A stretch of 64,000 nt of DNA from positions 1,188,297-1,252,296 of the forward strand of contig NW_002060951.1 in assembly GCF_000150275.1 (NCBI RefSeq), read 5' to 3'. The stretch comes from Trichoplax adhaerens. Lineage: Eukaryota; Placozoa; Uniplacotomia; Trichoplacea; Trichoplacidae. The notes under the pieces were generated by a model, which was given only the letters and a program-made list of their open reading frames with translations, was not told the origin of the DNA and searched no databases. This document shows positions 12,742 through 25,800 of this stretch, in pieces (the first letter of the stretch is position 1; every line of letters starts with the position of its first letter). The translations under genes and the position numbers were made by a program.

Positions 12742-15700
12742 ATGAAGGCGATCTCAGTAGCTATCTTATTGCTTGCACTATCTTACTCTGCTAATGCAGG
12801 TCACAATGCCAACGCATGGCGAAACAAAGTCATCTATCAGGTAAATCCTCTAAAATTTACAACAATATTAATGTCGTCACTTCAATTAGGGAATAATCCC
12901 AATCTGCCTTCACTCATCTTGAGTTTTTCTTTACTTTACATATTTACTAAATTGCTGTATACTGTAGAAATTTAGAATTGCAATTGCCATAGATAATAAT
13001 ATTGCGTTTATACTGTCCTGGACAACATAGGCATCTATACAATAACTTCATTATAATTGCGTCCTCACGCTTTCCTAGTAACACTGGAATGAATAATTTC
13101 TAGCATTAAATTCATTTCAGATGTTAAAATTTTTAAAACCTTTGAGTTATTTGGCCATTTATTGGCCATTCATATTTCTTGCTCGGTTTATTACCGGTAC
13201 TATTTTTATTTGTAGTACATTATTTTATTCTTTTCAATAAAACCGAAATCTTCTGTCCCTGATTGATGGTCGAATTCCAGCAGATATGAATTCAGTAGTC
13301 TACCGATTCCTTTAATTTGAATTTGTAATACAATAAATTATCTACTCTATAATATATATCAATTTGATATCACCTATATTGGATTGCAAATAGAATAAAT
13401 TGGCCATGTAATAAGTTACCGTCGTCTAAAGTCGTATGTTCCTATACTTCTGACAATTAAATCATTTATATAAGCTACTTTGATACATTTTTATGATTTT
13501 TATCCAATGTACAGGTTTTAGTCGACCGTTTTGCCGGCTACAATTCTAATTCATGGAGCTCTTGTAAAGATTTAAAGGGTTACTGTGGTGGCAGCTTCAA
13601 AGGTTTAAAGCAGAAATTAGGATATATCAAAAATATGGGATTTGATGCCGTTTGGATTTCACCTGTTGTAGAAAACACCGATTTAGGTTACCATGGTTAT
13701 TGGGCTAAAGATATTTATAAGATTAATTCTCACTATGGTACATCTCAAGAACTAAAAGACTTGGTAAATGAGGCTCACAAGCAGGGAGTTTGGATTATGT
13801 TGGATGTGTAAGAAAAATATATTTATTCCAACTCTAGAATCAAGATAGCAATTGATAATACAAATAATTCAATCATTGTTTTGAATATATTAAAATTATA
13901 AACCGATAATTAAAGCTATTACTATAATTTGCCTTTATTTACTTTTTTAATCATGATATCAATACTCCTGTAGTGTTGCCAATCATATGGGCTATGGAGA
14001 CATTAGCACCTTCTACCCATTCGATCGTAATGAACATTATCACCCTGCCTGTGAAATTAACAACTGGGGTAACCAATGGGAGGTAATAATTTTTAGCATA
14101 TTGAATCCCTTTAGCCATATCCTCCATTCATGGAATCCTTTATACCTGATTTGTAAGCAGAGGTATATATCACCTTAACTAATTAACTGATTGAAATAGG
14201 TTGAAAACTGCCGTCTTGCTGGTTTACCTGATCTTAAACAAGAAAATAACTTTGTCAAAAATGAATTGAAATACTGGGTCAGCTGGATCGTCAAGGAATA
14301 TAACTTTGATGGTATTCGCATTGATACTATCCCAGAGGTTCGTTTAAAGACACATCCATTTTTATAGAATGTAATTAACAAATCTGAGTTAAAAAATTTA
14401 TCATCATATCAACCGATAGCAACTCTAAGCCTGTTTCAATATAGTACTTAGTACTCTTCCTACAGCCATAATTTATAAATCTTAGATGGTCATGCAATTA
14501 AATTATATCGATATTGAAGTAGACAAACCCAAATAGCTTAAAAATTTTTACTTCGTAATTTAAAACACAGTCTCATGTGTAGAATTACTAACCTGTAGAT
14601 TCCAGTTTGGTTCTGGTCTGAATTCCATACTTCTGCTAACGTTTTCACAATTGGAGAAGCTTTTAATGGTTTCGTAGACTATTTGAAGAAATATGTACCT
14701 CCTTTGGATTCAGTTTTGAACTACCCCATGTACTACGCTTTCAAAGACGTATACATGTACAAACAATCCATGACTAGAATCCGTGATGTCTTAAACGAAG
14801 AAGTAAGTTACTATATACGTGACTTTAACATAACAGATGTTTTAAATCGTATAAGTTGTAAATAGATATTTCGGTAAACTACAAATTCTATCATTTAACT
14901 CAATAAACTGAATAAGATTTAAGATATGGAGAGCATAGTACAGCACTTAATTGTGTAATCGGCGTATATATTTATGTAATGCTTAAAAGAGCATAATTTG
15001 ATTAAGCTAGGATAATATAAAACATAAATCATTATGACGAACGAAGTTAGAAGTATTTTTATTCATAGTTTCTCAAGCGGACAAATTAGCATTTCCAGCA
15101 AGAAAGCTTGGTGCAAGCATAACCACTCTTGACTTCAACTGATTGGGAGTATTTTTTTACTTTTCATTAAATTATAGTATAGCAAATTCTCCGATGTTCA
15201 ATTACTCGGTCTCTTCTTGGACAACCATGATGTTCCGCGTTTCTTGTACTTCAATAACGATTGGACTTTGTTGAAGAACAACTTGGCTTGGATCTTGCTT
15301 GGTGAGGTAAGACCAATAATCGACAATTTACATAGAACAGCTACAATACTTGCTCTCCAGTAAGCATGAAAAATATCTTGAACCAATTTCTATAAGACGA
15401 TTAGCGTTTTCCTCGTGTAAGGGTTTGCATATCTATTTCAGGGTATCCCAATTGTATACTATGGTACCGAACAAGCTTATGCTGGTGGTAATGATCCAAA
15501 TAATCGTGAATCTTTGTTTCCAAATTTCAACCAGAATCACTGGATGTATGATGTAAGTCATCTTCGTCAGATTCTATTCGTTCGGTGTAAATAGTTTATG
15601 TCAATCATACATCTTATAAAAATATTTTTAAGAATTACTAAAATGTCTTCTAATCACATAGATATAGTTATCAGACGTTACTTATAGTATATGCTTGAAC

Positions 15701-16532
15701 TACTCTACCGTGCTATAGTATAGTAGATTAATTTTTGAATCAATGTCCAATCTCACCATATTGTACTTATTGCATCTTTTAAGAATCGCCAGGATATTTT
15801 TAAATTGTCAAACTTACTTTATATAAAATTGTATACGTAAAAAACCTTTGCTGTTCTATAATATAGAAAAGGAAATTTCTAATCAATACCAAATATGATT
15901 TCCATAGTAGCTATAAATAAGATAGCATTATGGGATAGGTATCTTTATACATCTATACTATAGAGTAACTTTAAAGCTCTAGTAAAATGAGCAATTTATA
16001 GACTCGATATATGTTGTAGTTTCCATAGTATTAGTTATACGTAGATTCATCAAGATTACTTTTTACCCAACATTGTATGTCAAGTAAAAATTAGATTCAT
16101 AATAGACTATAATTATCACGCTGGTAAAATGCATAACTCATTTCTTTTACTATAGTGTAATTATTACACTAGCAAAATACACAACCCATTTTTTTTAATA
16201 TCGTTAGCGAATTTAATACTTTTATTATCCGCCAACAGTACATCAAAACAATCAATGACTACCGTAAAACTGTAATCAACTACAACGGCCAGGCTTATGT
16301 TGAAAGATATGTTAGCAACGACTTCTTCGCATGGTCTAAGGGAAATACCTTGGTCGTTACCAGCAATGTTGGTTCTGGTGGTAGCACAAGTAAAACTATC
16401 AGCTATCTACCATATAGTGTTGGTACTTCTATCGTTAACGTTCTTGACTCTAGCGAAAAACATACCGTCCAAAGCTGGGGTATTTATGTTACTATTAGCA
16501 ATGGTCAACCCAAGATCTTCAAACGATTATAA
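12742..16532 (+). CDS. Secreted GH13 alpha-amylase of non-vertebrate (Taka/protist-like) type
   Basis: An endo-acting enzyme that cleaves alpha-1,4 bonds of starch and glycogen, probably outside the cell. Eight exons join without frame loss: 12742-12840, 13515-13807, 13974-14082, 14200-14337, 14599-14802, 15178-15306, 15442-15552 and 16239-16532, giving about 458 residues, close to Taka-amylase. A signal peptide ends near SANAG at residues 17-20. Conserved GH13 region I reads DVVANHMG. Region II reads GIRIDTIPE, with the Asp nucleophile. Region III reads IGEAF, with the acid/base Glu. Region IV reads DNHDVPRF, with the transition-state Asp. The motifs YCGGSFKGLKQKLGYI, GLPDL and YAGGNDPNNRESL match fungal Taka-type enzymes far better than vertebrate or insect amylases. 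The Lys-His pair that follows the nucleophile by two residues in Taka-amylase is replaced by Pro-Glu. The active site is otherwise complete, so the enzyme is probably functional. Confidence 0.93.
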
Positions 16533-19487
16533 GTAAGAATTTTCTCTTACAATTTAAAAATGAAAATTTTCGTCTTATTCCTCTACCATTAGCTCAATTT
16601 ACTTCATAATTTATACTGCTACAGATCTATTCAATTAATCATTAGATGATAAGTAATCATTTACCGGTATCCTTCAATGTTAAAATTTGATAGATCTATG
16701 GCTATAACCTACATATCCATAACAAATATTGTAGACCACCCTCAGTTAGCTTGCTAATCTACCATGTGATACGCCACGTTAACTATTTCATTTCTTTTTG
16801 TGTTCGCCTGATCTAGGTCATAAAATTACTGCTGTCCCTTGCTTCTGTAATATCAGGACGTTGGCATAAAGTTTTATCATAGAAATTGATACTTTAGCTT
16901 GTAGCTTGCTCGCTAGACTAGTTATTTGTCCGTCATATAACAGAAAGTATGATAGAAATAACATAACTAACTAGAGTTAAATGTAAGCATCCTTCACATT
17001 TATCATCATTAAAATCTCAGCAGTTATTGGGGATTTCACTGGTAAATCCTCTTACTGCAGTCACAAAGAAAATTAAGGATGCTACATATTCTTATGTAGG
17101 AAATTAGTACTAATAAAGATGATATTGCATTAAATTGCCAATTTGTCACTATTGTAAAGGGTATACGTTTATAACAGTGAATTTTGCTATCCGAATGCTT
17201 ATCAACATGTCTTATCGTATCATTTCTATATCAACAATTAGTACTATAGACAATATTGCAGGATTTAAAATCGCGGTTAACTGTCAAACCGCCATGCTCC
17301 CAATAAGATTGTAATAAAATTCAAATCCAAAGAAACGTCAGTGGAAAGTAATAGCTTCATTACAATTTATTGGGAGTCTAAAAAACATTAACGGAGGATA
17401 ATAACTAACCATTAACATAAAGATCTCTCTATATATACAACTGGCAAACATCATCTGCCATGCTACAAGTTACTATAGCTTCCTAATTAATACAGTAGGA
17501 GCTTCTACTCACATCATAGTTCCTTATATTATCGTCTATCTTTCCAAATACGACATAGATAACAACTGATTACGTTGTTCATATACTGTACTTTTAGTCG
17601 ACAAGACTATTATAATCATCATAATAGATACGATATCTCTACTAATATAGGCTCTCCTATATTAACGTCAACAGCTATTTAAGTTAGTTAATGTCGCTAA
17701 TTTTGCAAAGATTCTTCTGGTTTATACATGAATATGAGAATTTATTGAAAATTGTAATGTCGATATTAGGTAAAGAGCTAGAATTGTTGATTGGAGGTAG
17801 AGGAAGTTAGTAGAACATACTGCAATTGCGAAAAACTAACTAAAATTATTCAATTCGCGATGATGGATAGTACTGCGATCTTAAAATACAATCATTTCAT
17901 AAGCTCAGGACATTTACAACTATTGAAACTTTAGAAATATAAATCAACAACCGGATACATTGTATAGTAAATACTGTATTACGAGTTAACATGAGAAATG
18001 ATATACAAGTTTTAGTATTATTCCCATTTTATCTCTTGTTCTCTTTTTTTTTAACGAAATATTTGAGTTTTTTCGGATAGATGATCGCGCTATAAAATTT
18101 CTGTATCAAAATTAATATTACCTTGCATCATAAAATCTAGCCAAATAGAAAGTTTTTCTTACACAGCTAACTCTTGTGAAAGATAATTCAGATTCGAAAT
18201 CGCCATGTTGTACTATATATGGCACTAACAATCATGAAACGTGAATTATCCAACTTGATCCCAATGTTTAAGGTTAATAACCAACTAAAATGATCATCGT
18301 GGTATACATAGACATATCCAGCTTGTACAATTGAATAACATAACGTTCCATTTATTTTTAGGTTAATAAATGTGAAACTTACTTAATTTTTGAAATGTTT
18401 CCTTTAATGAAGCCTATCTCACTGTAATCCTTTCCTTGTGGACAAAGTATTTTAATGAATCCTTGATAAACCAATGATAGTGTAAAAGTCAAACTAGTAC
18501 CTGTAGCATTTTAGCTAAACTGATATATAAAGATAGGATTAAATTTCTCTTACATGGCAGCTAGGTAAAACTTTTATAAAGTTAAGTTATTAGCTTAATA
18601 AACAATTTTTATATCACTATTTTTAGTGAGTATGTCTTCATCACTCTTCTTACACTAACTGTAACTATTGTAATTATTCTACGACTGTAAAAAATCTATC
18701 CCATGGTAATCATTAGCATTTCAACTCATAATGGTGGACCAAACAATCGTTTAGTATCGATAAATTAGTAAATACTTATTTAATAGCAAGAATAATGTTT
18801 GATACTCCATAACTAGTAGACAAATTTAAATTCGAATGAAATGAAATTGGAGCTATAAGAAAGATCTAAGCAGATATCTGTATAAAGTTATCGAAATTCT
18901 TTAATCATATTTTGCTAAATATATTTTGTATTTACTCAATTGTACTTATTAAGGGGATTAAATGGAATTCCGATAGATAGACCAGCTTCATTTTACTTTC
19001 TCTTTCGAGTAATAGCCTAGTTTTTTAAATCTGAATTTGTTTAGAGTAAAACAAGGATAGTGTAAATCTTTATCGTATGGGCTATAGTACTGACAATAAT
19101 CACGTACAGATTACTTTACTCGAAATATTTTGGAGTATTAAGCGGTTAAATATTCCCTTGTAGTGCCGCCTCAAATATGGCTTGGATTGTGATTTGTAAG
19201 ACTGTACGAGAGCAGTAGTACTCGTATGTTAGATTGTATGATTTTGAAGATATCTATTTGCAGAAGAGGCTTACATATGTATTGTCTTGATACTATTGAG
19301 ATCTTCATATTAAAATTTCATGATAATAATAGATAGCGCTAATTATGTTAGTACTGAGAGAGTTGCATTGTGGCGCTTTAATTAGACGCGTGAATAATGA
19401 ATAGTTCGCGCGATGATAAACTGTTACCTTGCGATTTAATTGGCAAGATATGATTGTAAAGTGTAAAATTCATTCTGTAACAAAGGG
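16533..19487. other. Intergenic region downstream of amylase
   Basis: About 3 kb of AT-rich DNA without a supported gene. It contains an imperfect inverted repeat at 17298-17375 that is listed separately. Open frames are short and show no domain. Confidence 0.5.
17298..17375. repeat. Small inverted repeat
   Basis: The arms tcccaataagattgtaat (from 17298) and attacaatttattggga (ending 17375) are reverse complements except for one bulged G. They flank about 43 nt. The size would suit a remnant of a small non-autonomous DNA transposon or a cruciform, but no target-site duplication is obvious. Confidence 0.35.
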
Positions 19488-19679
19488 TATATAAACCACG
19501 AGCTTTCGCTGTAAAACATAATCCAGAGATAGTCCTATTGAAGCTAGATAGTTCTTGGTAGTTGTACGACGAACCTAATCTTTGTAATAAAATGAAGTTT
19601 ACAAGAAACTGTAGTTTTTTTCTATTTTTGAGAAGACACTTTATAACATCATTATTTACATTTACCGGTAACTAATAAA
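19488..19679 (+). other. Possible mini-transcription unit: TATA box, tiny frame and AATAAA
   Basis: TATATAAA at 19488-19495 is followed at 19592 by an ATG opening a 27-codon frame (begins MKFTRNCSFFLF) that stops at 19675. The sequence taataaa overlaps the stop. The frame is hydrophobic and then basic, and resembles nothing known. This could be a real tiny gene, the 5' part of a longer gene, a noncoding transcript, or chance. The TATA context resembles those upstream of amylase and the secreted proteins further right. Confidence 0.25.
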
Positions 19680-20051
19680 ATATTTTAATTATTTAAAGGT
19701 GATTACGATTAACCGAATAAGAGACAAAGGTAGAATCAAAATAGATCATATTTAAAAGGAATGTTTACTCATGAGATATATTATACATTACGGTTGCAGT
19801 AATTTACTAGAATCACTCTCTTGTATTTAATGAATAGTAAAAATATCAAGTATCAAAATTTGAATATTAAAATCGCTCGTAATTGTATGCGGCTAAAGTC
19901 GAATTATTAATAATAAATATCCTTCAGAGAAATGAAAAGACGTAAGTTCTAATTTACTAAAGTACCTCTATAATCGCGATATTATCTTGAATAAATTGTA
20001 ATAACCGGCCTCGATATATAATTTGTAGCTTATAAACTGTCTTGTGTCATT

Positions 20052-20253
20052 CTAAAGTGAAAGGAAGCTATAAGACGTGCTTAGATATCCCTTATCAGTA
20101 AATAAAATTTGATCAATTTTATCCAATAGAATTGCACTGCCTTCTAATTGATATAAAGCAACAAGATTAGACGAATCAAGATCTAGTTTCCTCAAATTTT
20201 CAAACCAATTCTTAATAAAGTAATTGTTGTACATATAGTAAGCTGCAGAGATA
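20052..20253 (-). pseudogene. Possible leucine-rich-repeat receptor fragment
   Basis: On the minus strand, an acceptor-like CTGCAG precedes an open frame of about 65 codons that reads like the end of an LRR block. It has YMYNNYFI, then FENLRKLDLDSSNLVAL, then a segment resembling the hinge that follows LRRs in relaxin/LGR-type receptors. The Cys residues expected there are absent. No neighbouring exons, transmembrane region or start were found, so this may be a stray relic exon or a coincidence. Confidence 0.28.
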
Positions 20254-21154
20254 CGCGTATTAGATTGCCTTGACTTATTACCAATAAGGCATCAAGCGTA
20301 ACATCTCCATTGTAAATCACAAATTTGCGATTTATTCTAATCCATAACAATTATAGAGCTTTCTTTAGTTTACCTGTTTGTTTCTTCCAGGACTCTGATC
20401 AGTATAACTGGTAGGAGCACTATCTTCAGGGTTAGAGGAAGTAATACAATACTGAAGACTGTTGAATATTAACTAAAATCTCAAATTGGCTATGGAACAT
20501 TTCTCGTATTTCTTAAAGGCTTACAAGTTGTAAATTTTTATAATTTATTTTAATGGCTCATATTCTCTTATAGCTGGTACATCAGGTGGGCTTTTCAGCT
20601 GAATAAACAAAAATATTGAACAAAATACCTAAATATAGCTTATCGTTTTTTGTCTGCCATATCAATAATTTACATTTTTTAATGACTTTGTAGACACATT
20701 AGCTACTTTATTATGTTTCTTACTAGTTATTAATAAAAAAATTCAGGTACTTAAATTTTAGGGCACCTTAATAATCGAAAATCAGAGCATGAATAGTAAC
20801 CATACAACTAGAATAAATTCAGACTTGAACGAGAAATTTGAAGTGTTGTTCATTTTATAAGCAGTACAGATCGCTACTTAATTTACATGCAATCAAGAAG
20901 TGTCTTTATACATCACCCCAACGGTAAAAAATGAGTAACGAAAAATACACAAAATTGTTATTCATAGAATATTTTTTAATACCTATAGTAGTCTTATCCT
21001 GACAAATAAACTATCAATGCATGTGTACCATACGCAAATATTACGTATGTTTATATTCTTTGCTAAGGCTTGCTACGACAAATATCATTAAATTGATTAA
21101 AAATATAAATGAGCATTCACCATTGAAATTTATAGTAGAAACAGTTTTAAGATG

Positions 21155-21170
21155 TATATATATATATATA
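21155..21170. repeat. (TA)n microsatellite
   Basis: A run of about eight TA dinucleotides, with nothing coding around it. The flanking sequence 19680-22147 otherwise holds no supported gene. Confidence 0.8.
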
Positions 21171-22147
21171 ATACATGATAAAACATGATAAAGATAATAG
21201 CACTTATTGTAACTTATTTTTCCAGCTTCGATTATTGAAAACTTTATTATGTGTGTCTTGACATTCTGTCTTCCAATTATTCTATTTATATAGATCCTAT
21301 ATAGCTGTAATGAAATTTTCAAAAATTATTATTGTATGTTTAATATTATTAACTGACTAGGTTGAGCTCTTAACATTTCAAAAGCAATCGATTTTTGAAT
21401 AATTTAATTTAAGAGGCTGGCTAAAGCAGTATTATTAGATTCTAGAAATTAACGATCGTGATACAATAAATGGAATGACATGTTGGCGATGATTGCTTCG
21501 TATTGCCATTAATAAATGCTGTTGTTAATATACGTGGGCTATAAAAAAGTATCAATGTTTCCGGCAGATGAAATTAGCTAAAGCAGAAATTAAGAGTCGA
21601 AACGGAATTCTGCTACTTTCTTAACTAGCAGATTTCCGATAATTTAAAAATTTATAAACTGATTACGAAACTAAAACTGAATAGTGAGTGGATTAGTATT
21701 TTAGATTTTATTTCATATTTAACCACTTCTAGTTTACTAGCTGACTTTTAGAGTATTTAGTTCATAGAATTTCATCTCTATAATAATTCAATTACAATTA
21801 TAGAGAATATTCTGCTGGTACTACTGTAGTCGGTCACGATAAATTCTTTTTATTACCCCTAACAATTGAATTAAAATAGTATATGTATGTTTTTGTCAGA
21901 TAAGATGTTATTTGAATCTTTAATGACAATGCTTTATCATTACATTAATAACTTTATTAAAGTTGTTTTTAGTTCTATGCCGAAATAGCATAATAATCAT
22001 AATTGCCATCTGGTATTGTTTTTATTTCCTGTATCGGAAGCAATTAGCAGGGCATATAATAATTATTATTGCCGACATTATAGCAAATAGGTCAAATGTG
22101 TTATGACTATGGAGTAAATAATTTAACGCGTTTGCCCCAAAGATATC

Positions 22148-22155
22148 TATATAAA
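22148..22155 (+). promoter_or_regulatory. TATA box of the 22 kb secreted-protein gene
   Basis: TATATAAA followed by GGG. A start about 30 nt downstream would give an untranslated first exon ending at 22237 (ccatcag, then gtatga). An intron would then run to an acceptor just before the coding exon (gcataag at 22443-22449). The same layout recurs at the 38 kb gene. Confidence 0.5.
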
Positions 22156-22455
22156 GGGTTGTTAAAGTTATCAACATTAAAGTATCGTCACCTTAAATTT
22201 GATAGCATTTGTTCATCGCTAGAAAACCGACCATCAGGTATGAAATATGCACTTGAAGACATTTTTTAAACTAGTTCTTAAGGAAATATCTTAGCTTTAG
22301 TTTCATCCCAGTATTAATTAAAAGGAAGATTATAATCTACAGATATCTTCGATCGGTTAAACACTAAGTAAAAATAAGAAGTAGTTTGCAACTTGTAAGT
22401 AAATATCAATTAGACTAATTAGAATATTTTTCCATTTCCGTTGCATAAGTCTAGT

Positions 22456-22800
22456 ATGTCCAGCTTTATTTGTATGCTTGCCATCTTGGTTGCTACTTTG
22501 ACCATTTGTCACGCTATCGAAGATCGCAACGATCATAAATTCTGTATAGCATTAATGGAGAAACTTGAACACGACAAAGATATCCAGCGAAAATGTGAGG
22601 CCATAAAGCTGTTAGATATCTTAGTCAAAGACAAGGATAGTTTAGGAGTTCTTATTCGCAAAACTGAAGCGAATAATAAGAGAGAAAAGACAAATCTTAA
22701 TAGAAATAAGACAATCTTCGACAAATTACAAAAGATTGGGCAGAGACTATACCACCAAGTTAAAGAACGAGACGACGAGCCAGAGCTTATTTTTGGCTAA
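22456..22800 (+). CDS. Small secreted charged protein, family unknown
   Basis: A single coding exon of 114 residues. The first 20 residues (MSSFICMLAILVATLTICHA) are a clear signal peptide. The mature part of about 94 residues is rich in Lys, Glu, Asp and Asn, has just two Cys (in KFCIAL and QRKCEAI) that could pair, and looks largely helical. I chose the ATG at 22456 because it puts the signal peptide at the N-terminus and follows an acceptor-like AG at about 22449. The signal peptide resembles that of the protein at 33826 (shared pattern MS-x-F-x-C, ILA/ILV, TIC/AIC), although the mature parts do not align. This suggests a family with a conserved leader and a fast-changing mature part. No function can be assigned. 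Confidence 0.65.
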   Translation: MSSFICMLAILVATLTICHAIEDRNDHKFCIALMEKLEHDKDIQRKCEAIKLLDILVKDKDSLGVLIRKTEANNKREKTNLNRNKTIFDKLQKIGQRLYHQVKERDDEPELIFG

Positions 22801-25800
22801 TTATTTCTAATTGTAACTTTGTTACAATCCAAATTCCATATCAAAACGAAAATGACATAATGATGTGTGTCAGAAAATAGAAAATGTGTAGAATAATCAA
22901 TGGATAATATAATCTATGTGAAAGGATTGAAAGTATTTAGAATTATTAATTTTCTTCTCTTGGCATACTCTGTAAGTGCTCATATGAATTTTTAGTATTA
23001 GCTGAAATTATAATATAGATTATCTATTAGTATACATTAATATGCTTAGTCTAAGTCAGGAAGCGATATTTTAGTACCGAAACTATCTAAATTGATTAGT
23101 TTCATATAGACCTCTATATATTAAAATATGCGATATGGATTCTAATAAATGCATCATTAATAACGACTGATAAAGCTGGCTCAATATGATTTATTATGTC
23201 TACGTATGGTTTTCTTCACATACTGAAAGTTTAACCGATAGATTTACTCAATGGTAGTGGATCAACTAAATCTTCTAGAAGAATATAATCAATTACAAAT
23301 TAGCATTTGACGTATTAAGTAACTATTAAAGAAACACAGCATTCGACATCAAGCATGATAATTGTTTACAACATGTGAAGATCATAAAATGCTGTTATCA
23401 TCTAGTTTTATGGGCAAAAGTGGGAAAATGATCAAATGGAACAGGAAGAATCTTATTAACTCCTTTATTTTTTCACATCAATTCTATCGCATAAAACATC
23501 AATACAATAGCTAGTAGTATTTTGAAACTATTATAATTTCCTCACTTTCCGGACTATAAATATTTTTTGGAAAAAATGCGATGTAGAACTATTCATTAAA
23601 AGAATGCTTAAATAGTGGCCATGATTGAAGCTAGTCAATCGTCATTTATAAAGCTCCTCTCAACCACCATCAATCTGAAAATTGTATGATTACGTAAATG
23701 CTATATTCAATTTACCAACGCATATTGGTACGTATTATTATTACGTCGAGATAAAAGATATACAGTACAACACTCTAGCAAACACTATCCGGTAAAATGA
23801 TTATCAAATAAATTACTGCACATATACTAATAGTTTTTTCAAGTAAATGATCTTAAAACAGCTTCAAATCCATATTCAGGGTAGTAGAATAAGTTTATAT
23901 TTTAGAAAGGGTTTACTGTCACAATTTCAATTTTGTGACAAGGAAACGTACAGTAAAAGTCATAAGAATTACTGACTTAAACACCCTTTTACTAAACGTT
24001 AAACACACACTTCGAAGTACTGTAAAGATAGAACTTTTACTAGTACAGTTTAGACACATCTACAACTTTTCACCATACTACTCAACTCAAACGTTCCCGT
24101 TTATATAGAAACCGCCTAATCTGTCAACAACAACAGTAATATTATTATACCCTACTTGGAGAGGCATCTCGAACTGAGATGTTCCTTACTTAGCTTTTCT
24201 ATCAGTAAATACTTTAATCTCTTACTCACATTCAATCTTAATCTAAGCATGTATGTTGTCTAATTCAACTATTAATAGCTAGAATTTGAATCATCTTACT
24301 ACTATTTACACATAATAACAATCAACATCAAATATGTAATAAACTATCACAAATATTATCCACGTTAAGGCCTCATTTATCTTTCCTAGCACTACAAACA
24401 TGGATATTCTCTATTTTAGCTACTACTGTATTTATTAAACTATAATAACAGTAAGGTAATACCGTAACGGAAGGGTTAGTAAACTTATCAGTAAAGATAT
24501 TTACAAATAATTGTAGTATTATCGCTTTGAAACAGTATAAAATAATTAGAAATCATGATAAAGTGAAGCAGTTTAAGCCTACTTTACAACAGATATTGAT
24601 TTAAAATTAGATTTTTCTTAATTCTTCTTCCCGCACATCATATATATGATTATAGTTGTTACTTCAGCTATATCATACAAATGCTATCCTCAATTGATGT
24701 GGCGCAATAGTTAGCAAAATACAGAAGGTGTGTAGTGTAGTCAATATTCGATAAGTTAGTGCGTCAAATATTTAATACCAATTATCGTAATTAAAAATGT
24801 GAATGCTGCTAGCTCACCTTGTACTTGGCATGTAGCATCATTATTTATAGCAAAACATGCATGTACATACACACAGACAAGATTATTATATATCTTAGGA
24901 TGGGATTACAGTACATGAAGAAAAACCAATCAGAGAGGCAAAGGTGACGAAGCACAAACACTATTACCATGCACCTTATTTTTAACAATTCAATTTTTGC
25001 TGCCTTAAAAAAGGTACGAGCTAAAGATGTGCCGTACATCACGACAATATTATCGTAAATTTGCAATAAATCCATTCTAAGGTTAAATATTTATATATGG
25101 GCTAGATTGGATATCAAATCACTTTAATTCTAGTTTTAGCACGTCTCTTTGAATAATTAAAGATTTTTTATAAAAAATAGCCTCCTTCACCTTTCATTCT
25201 TGTTAAGCCTACCCAATGTATGATGTTGAATAAAGCTTGACTAAGTTACAGTTTAGAATTATGTATTAATACAGATAAAGTCTACGTATGAGTTGATTAT
25301 AAGATGATAGTAAGTCATTCCTAATGAATGATTTATTGATTAACCTTCTAACTATACTTAATTTGCTGGTACAATTAAGCCAATGATATACTCATGGCCC
25401 ATAGTAAGCTATATTTTCGTATATCACAATAACACAATCATTAGTTTTTGTACTCTTACTTAAATCATTTATTAGAATTTTATGATTACTTAGGCATACA
25501 TTTATTTAATTCTATTTTAAAAGTTATATTAGACTCTATTTTTATCTATACCAAATATTTAAGACTAATGGAAAGAATGATCTTGGGTTAGTAAACTAAA
25601 ACTGCTTCATATATGCTTAAAAGGATTACTCTGCATACCTAAATCGGAGTTTAGAATCAATCTTAGTTAGCTTTGTCTTGAATATGAATTTCTTCTCATA
25701 ATATAATAGGCAGACAGACAAGAAAATAATGATCCTTTTAATAGATATATTCTCCTTAATTTTTTGTCCATTATAAAATTTTATATACAGTACAATTAAT

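Noticed and set aside
22533-22724. Minus-strand frame inside the 22 kb gene
   Set aside because: Antisense to a plus-strand exon that has a signal peptide and fitting upstream splice sites.
24845-25075. Hydrophobic minus-strand frame that might be a receptor fragment
   Set aside because: An NPILRY motif recalls seven-helix receptors, but the helix pattern and conserved residues are missing.
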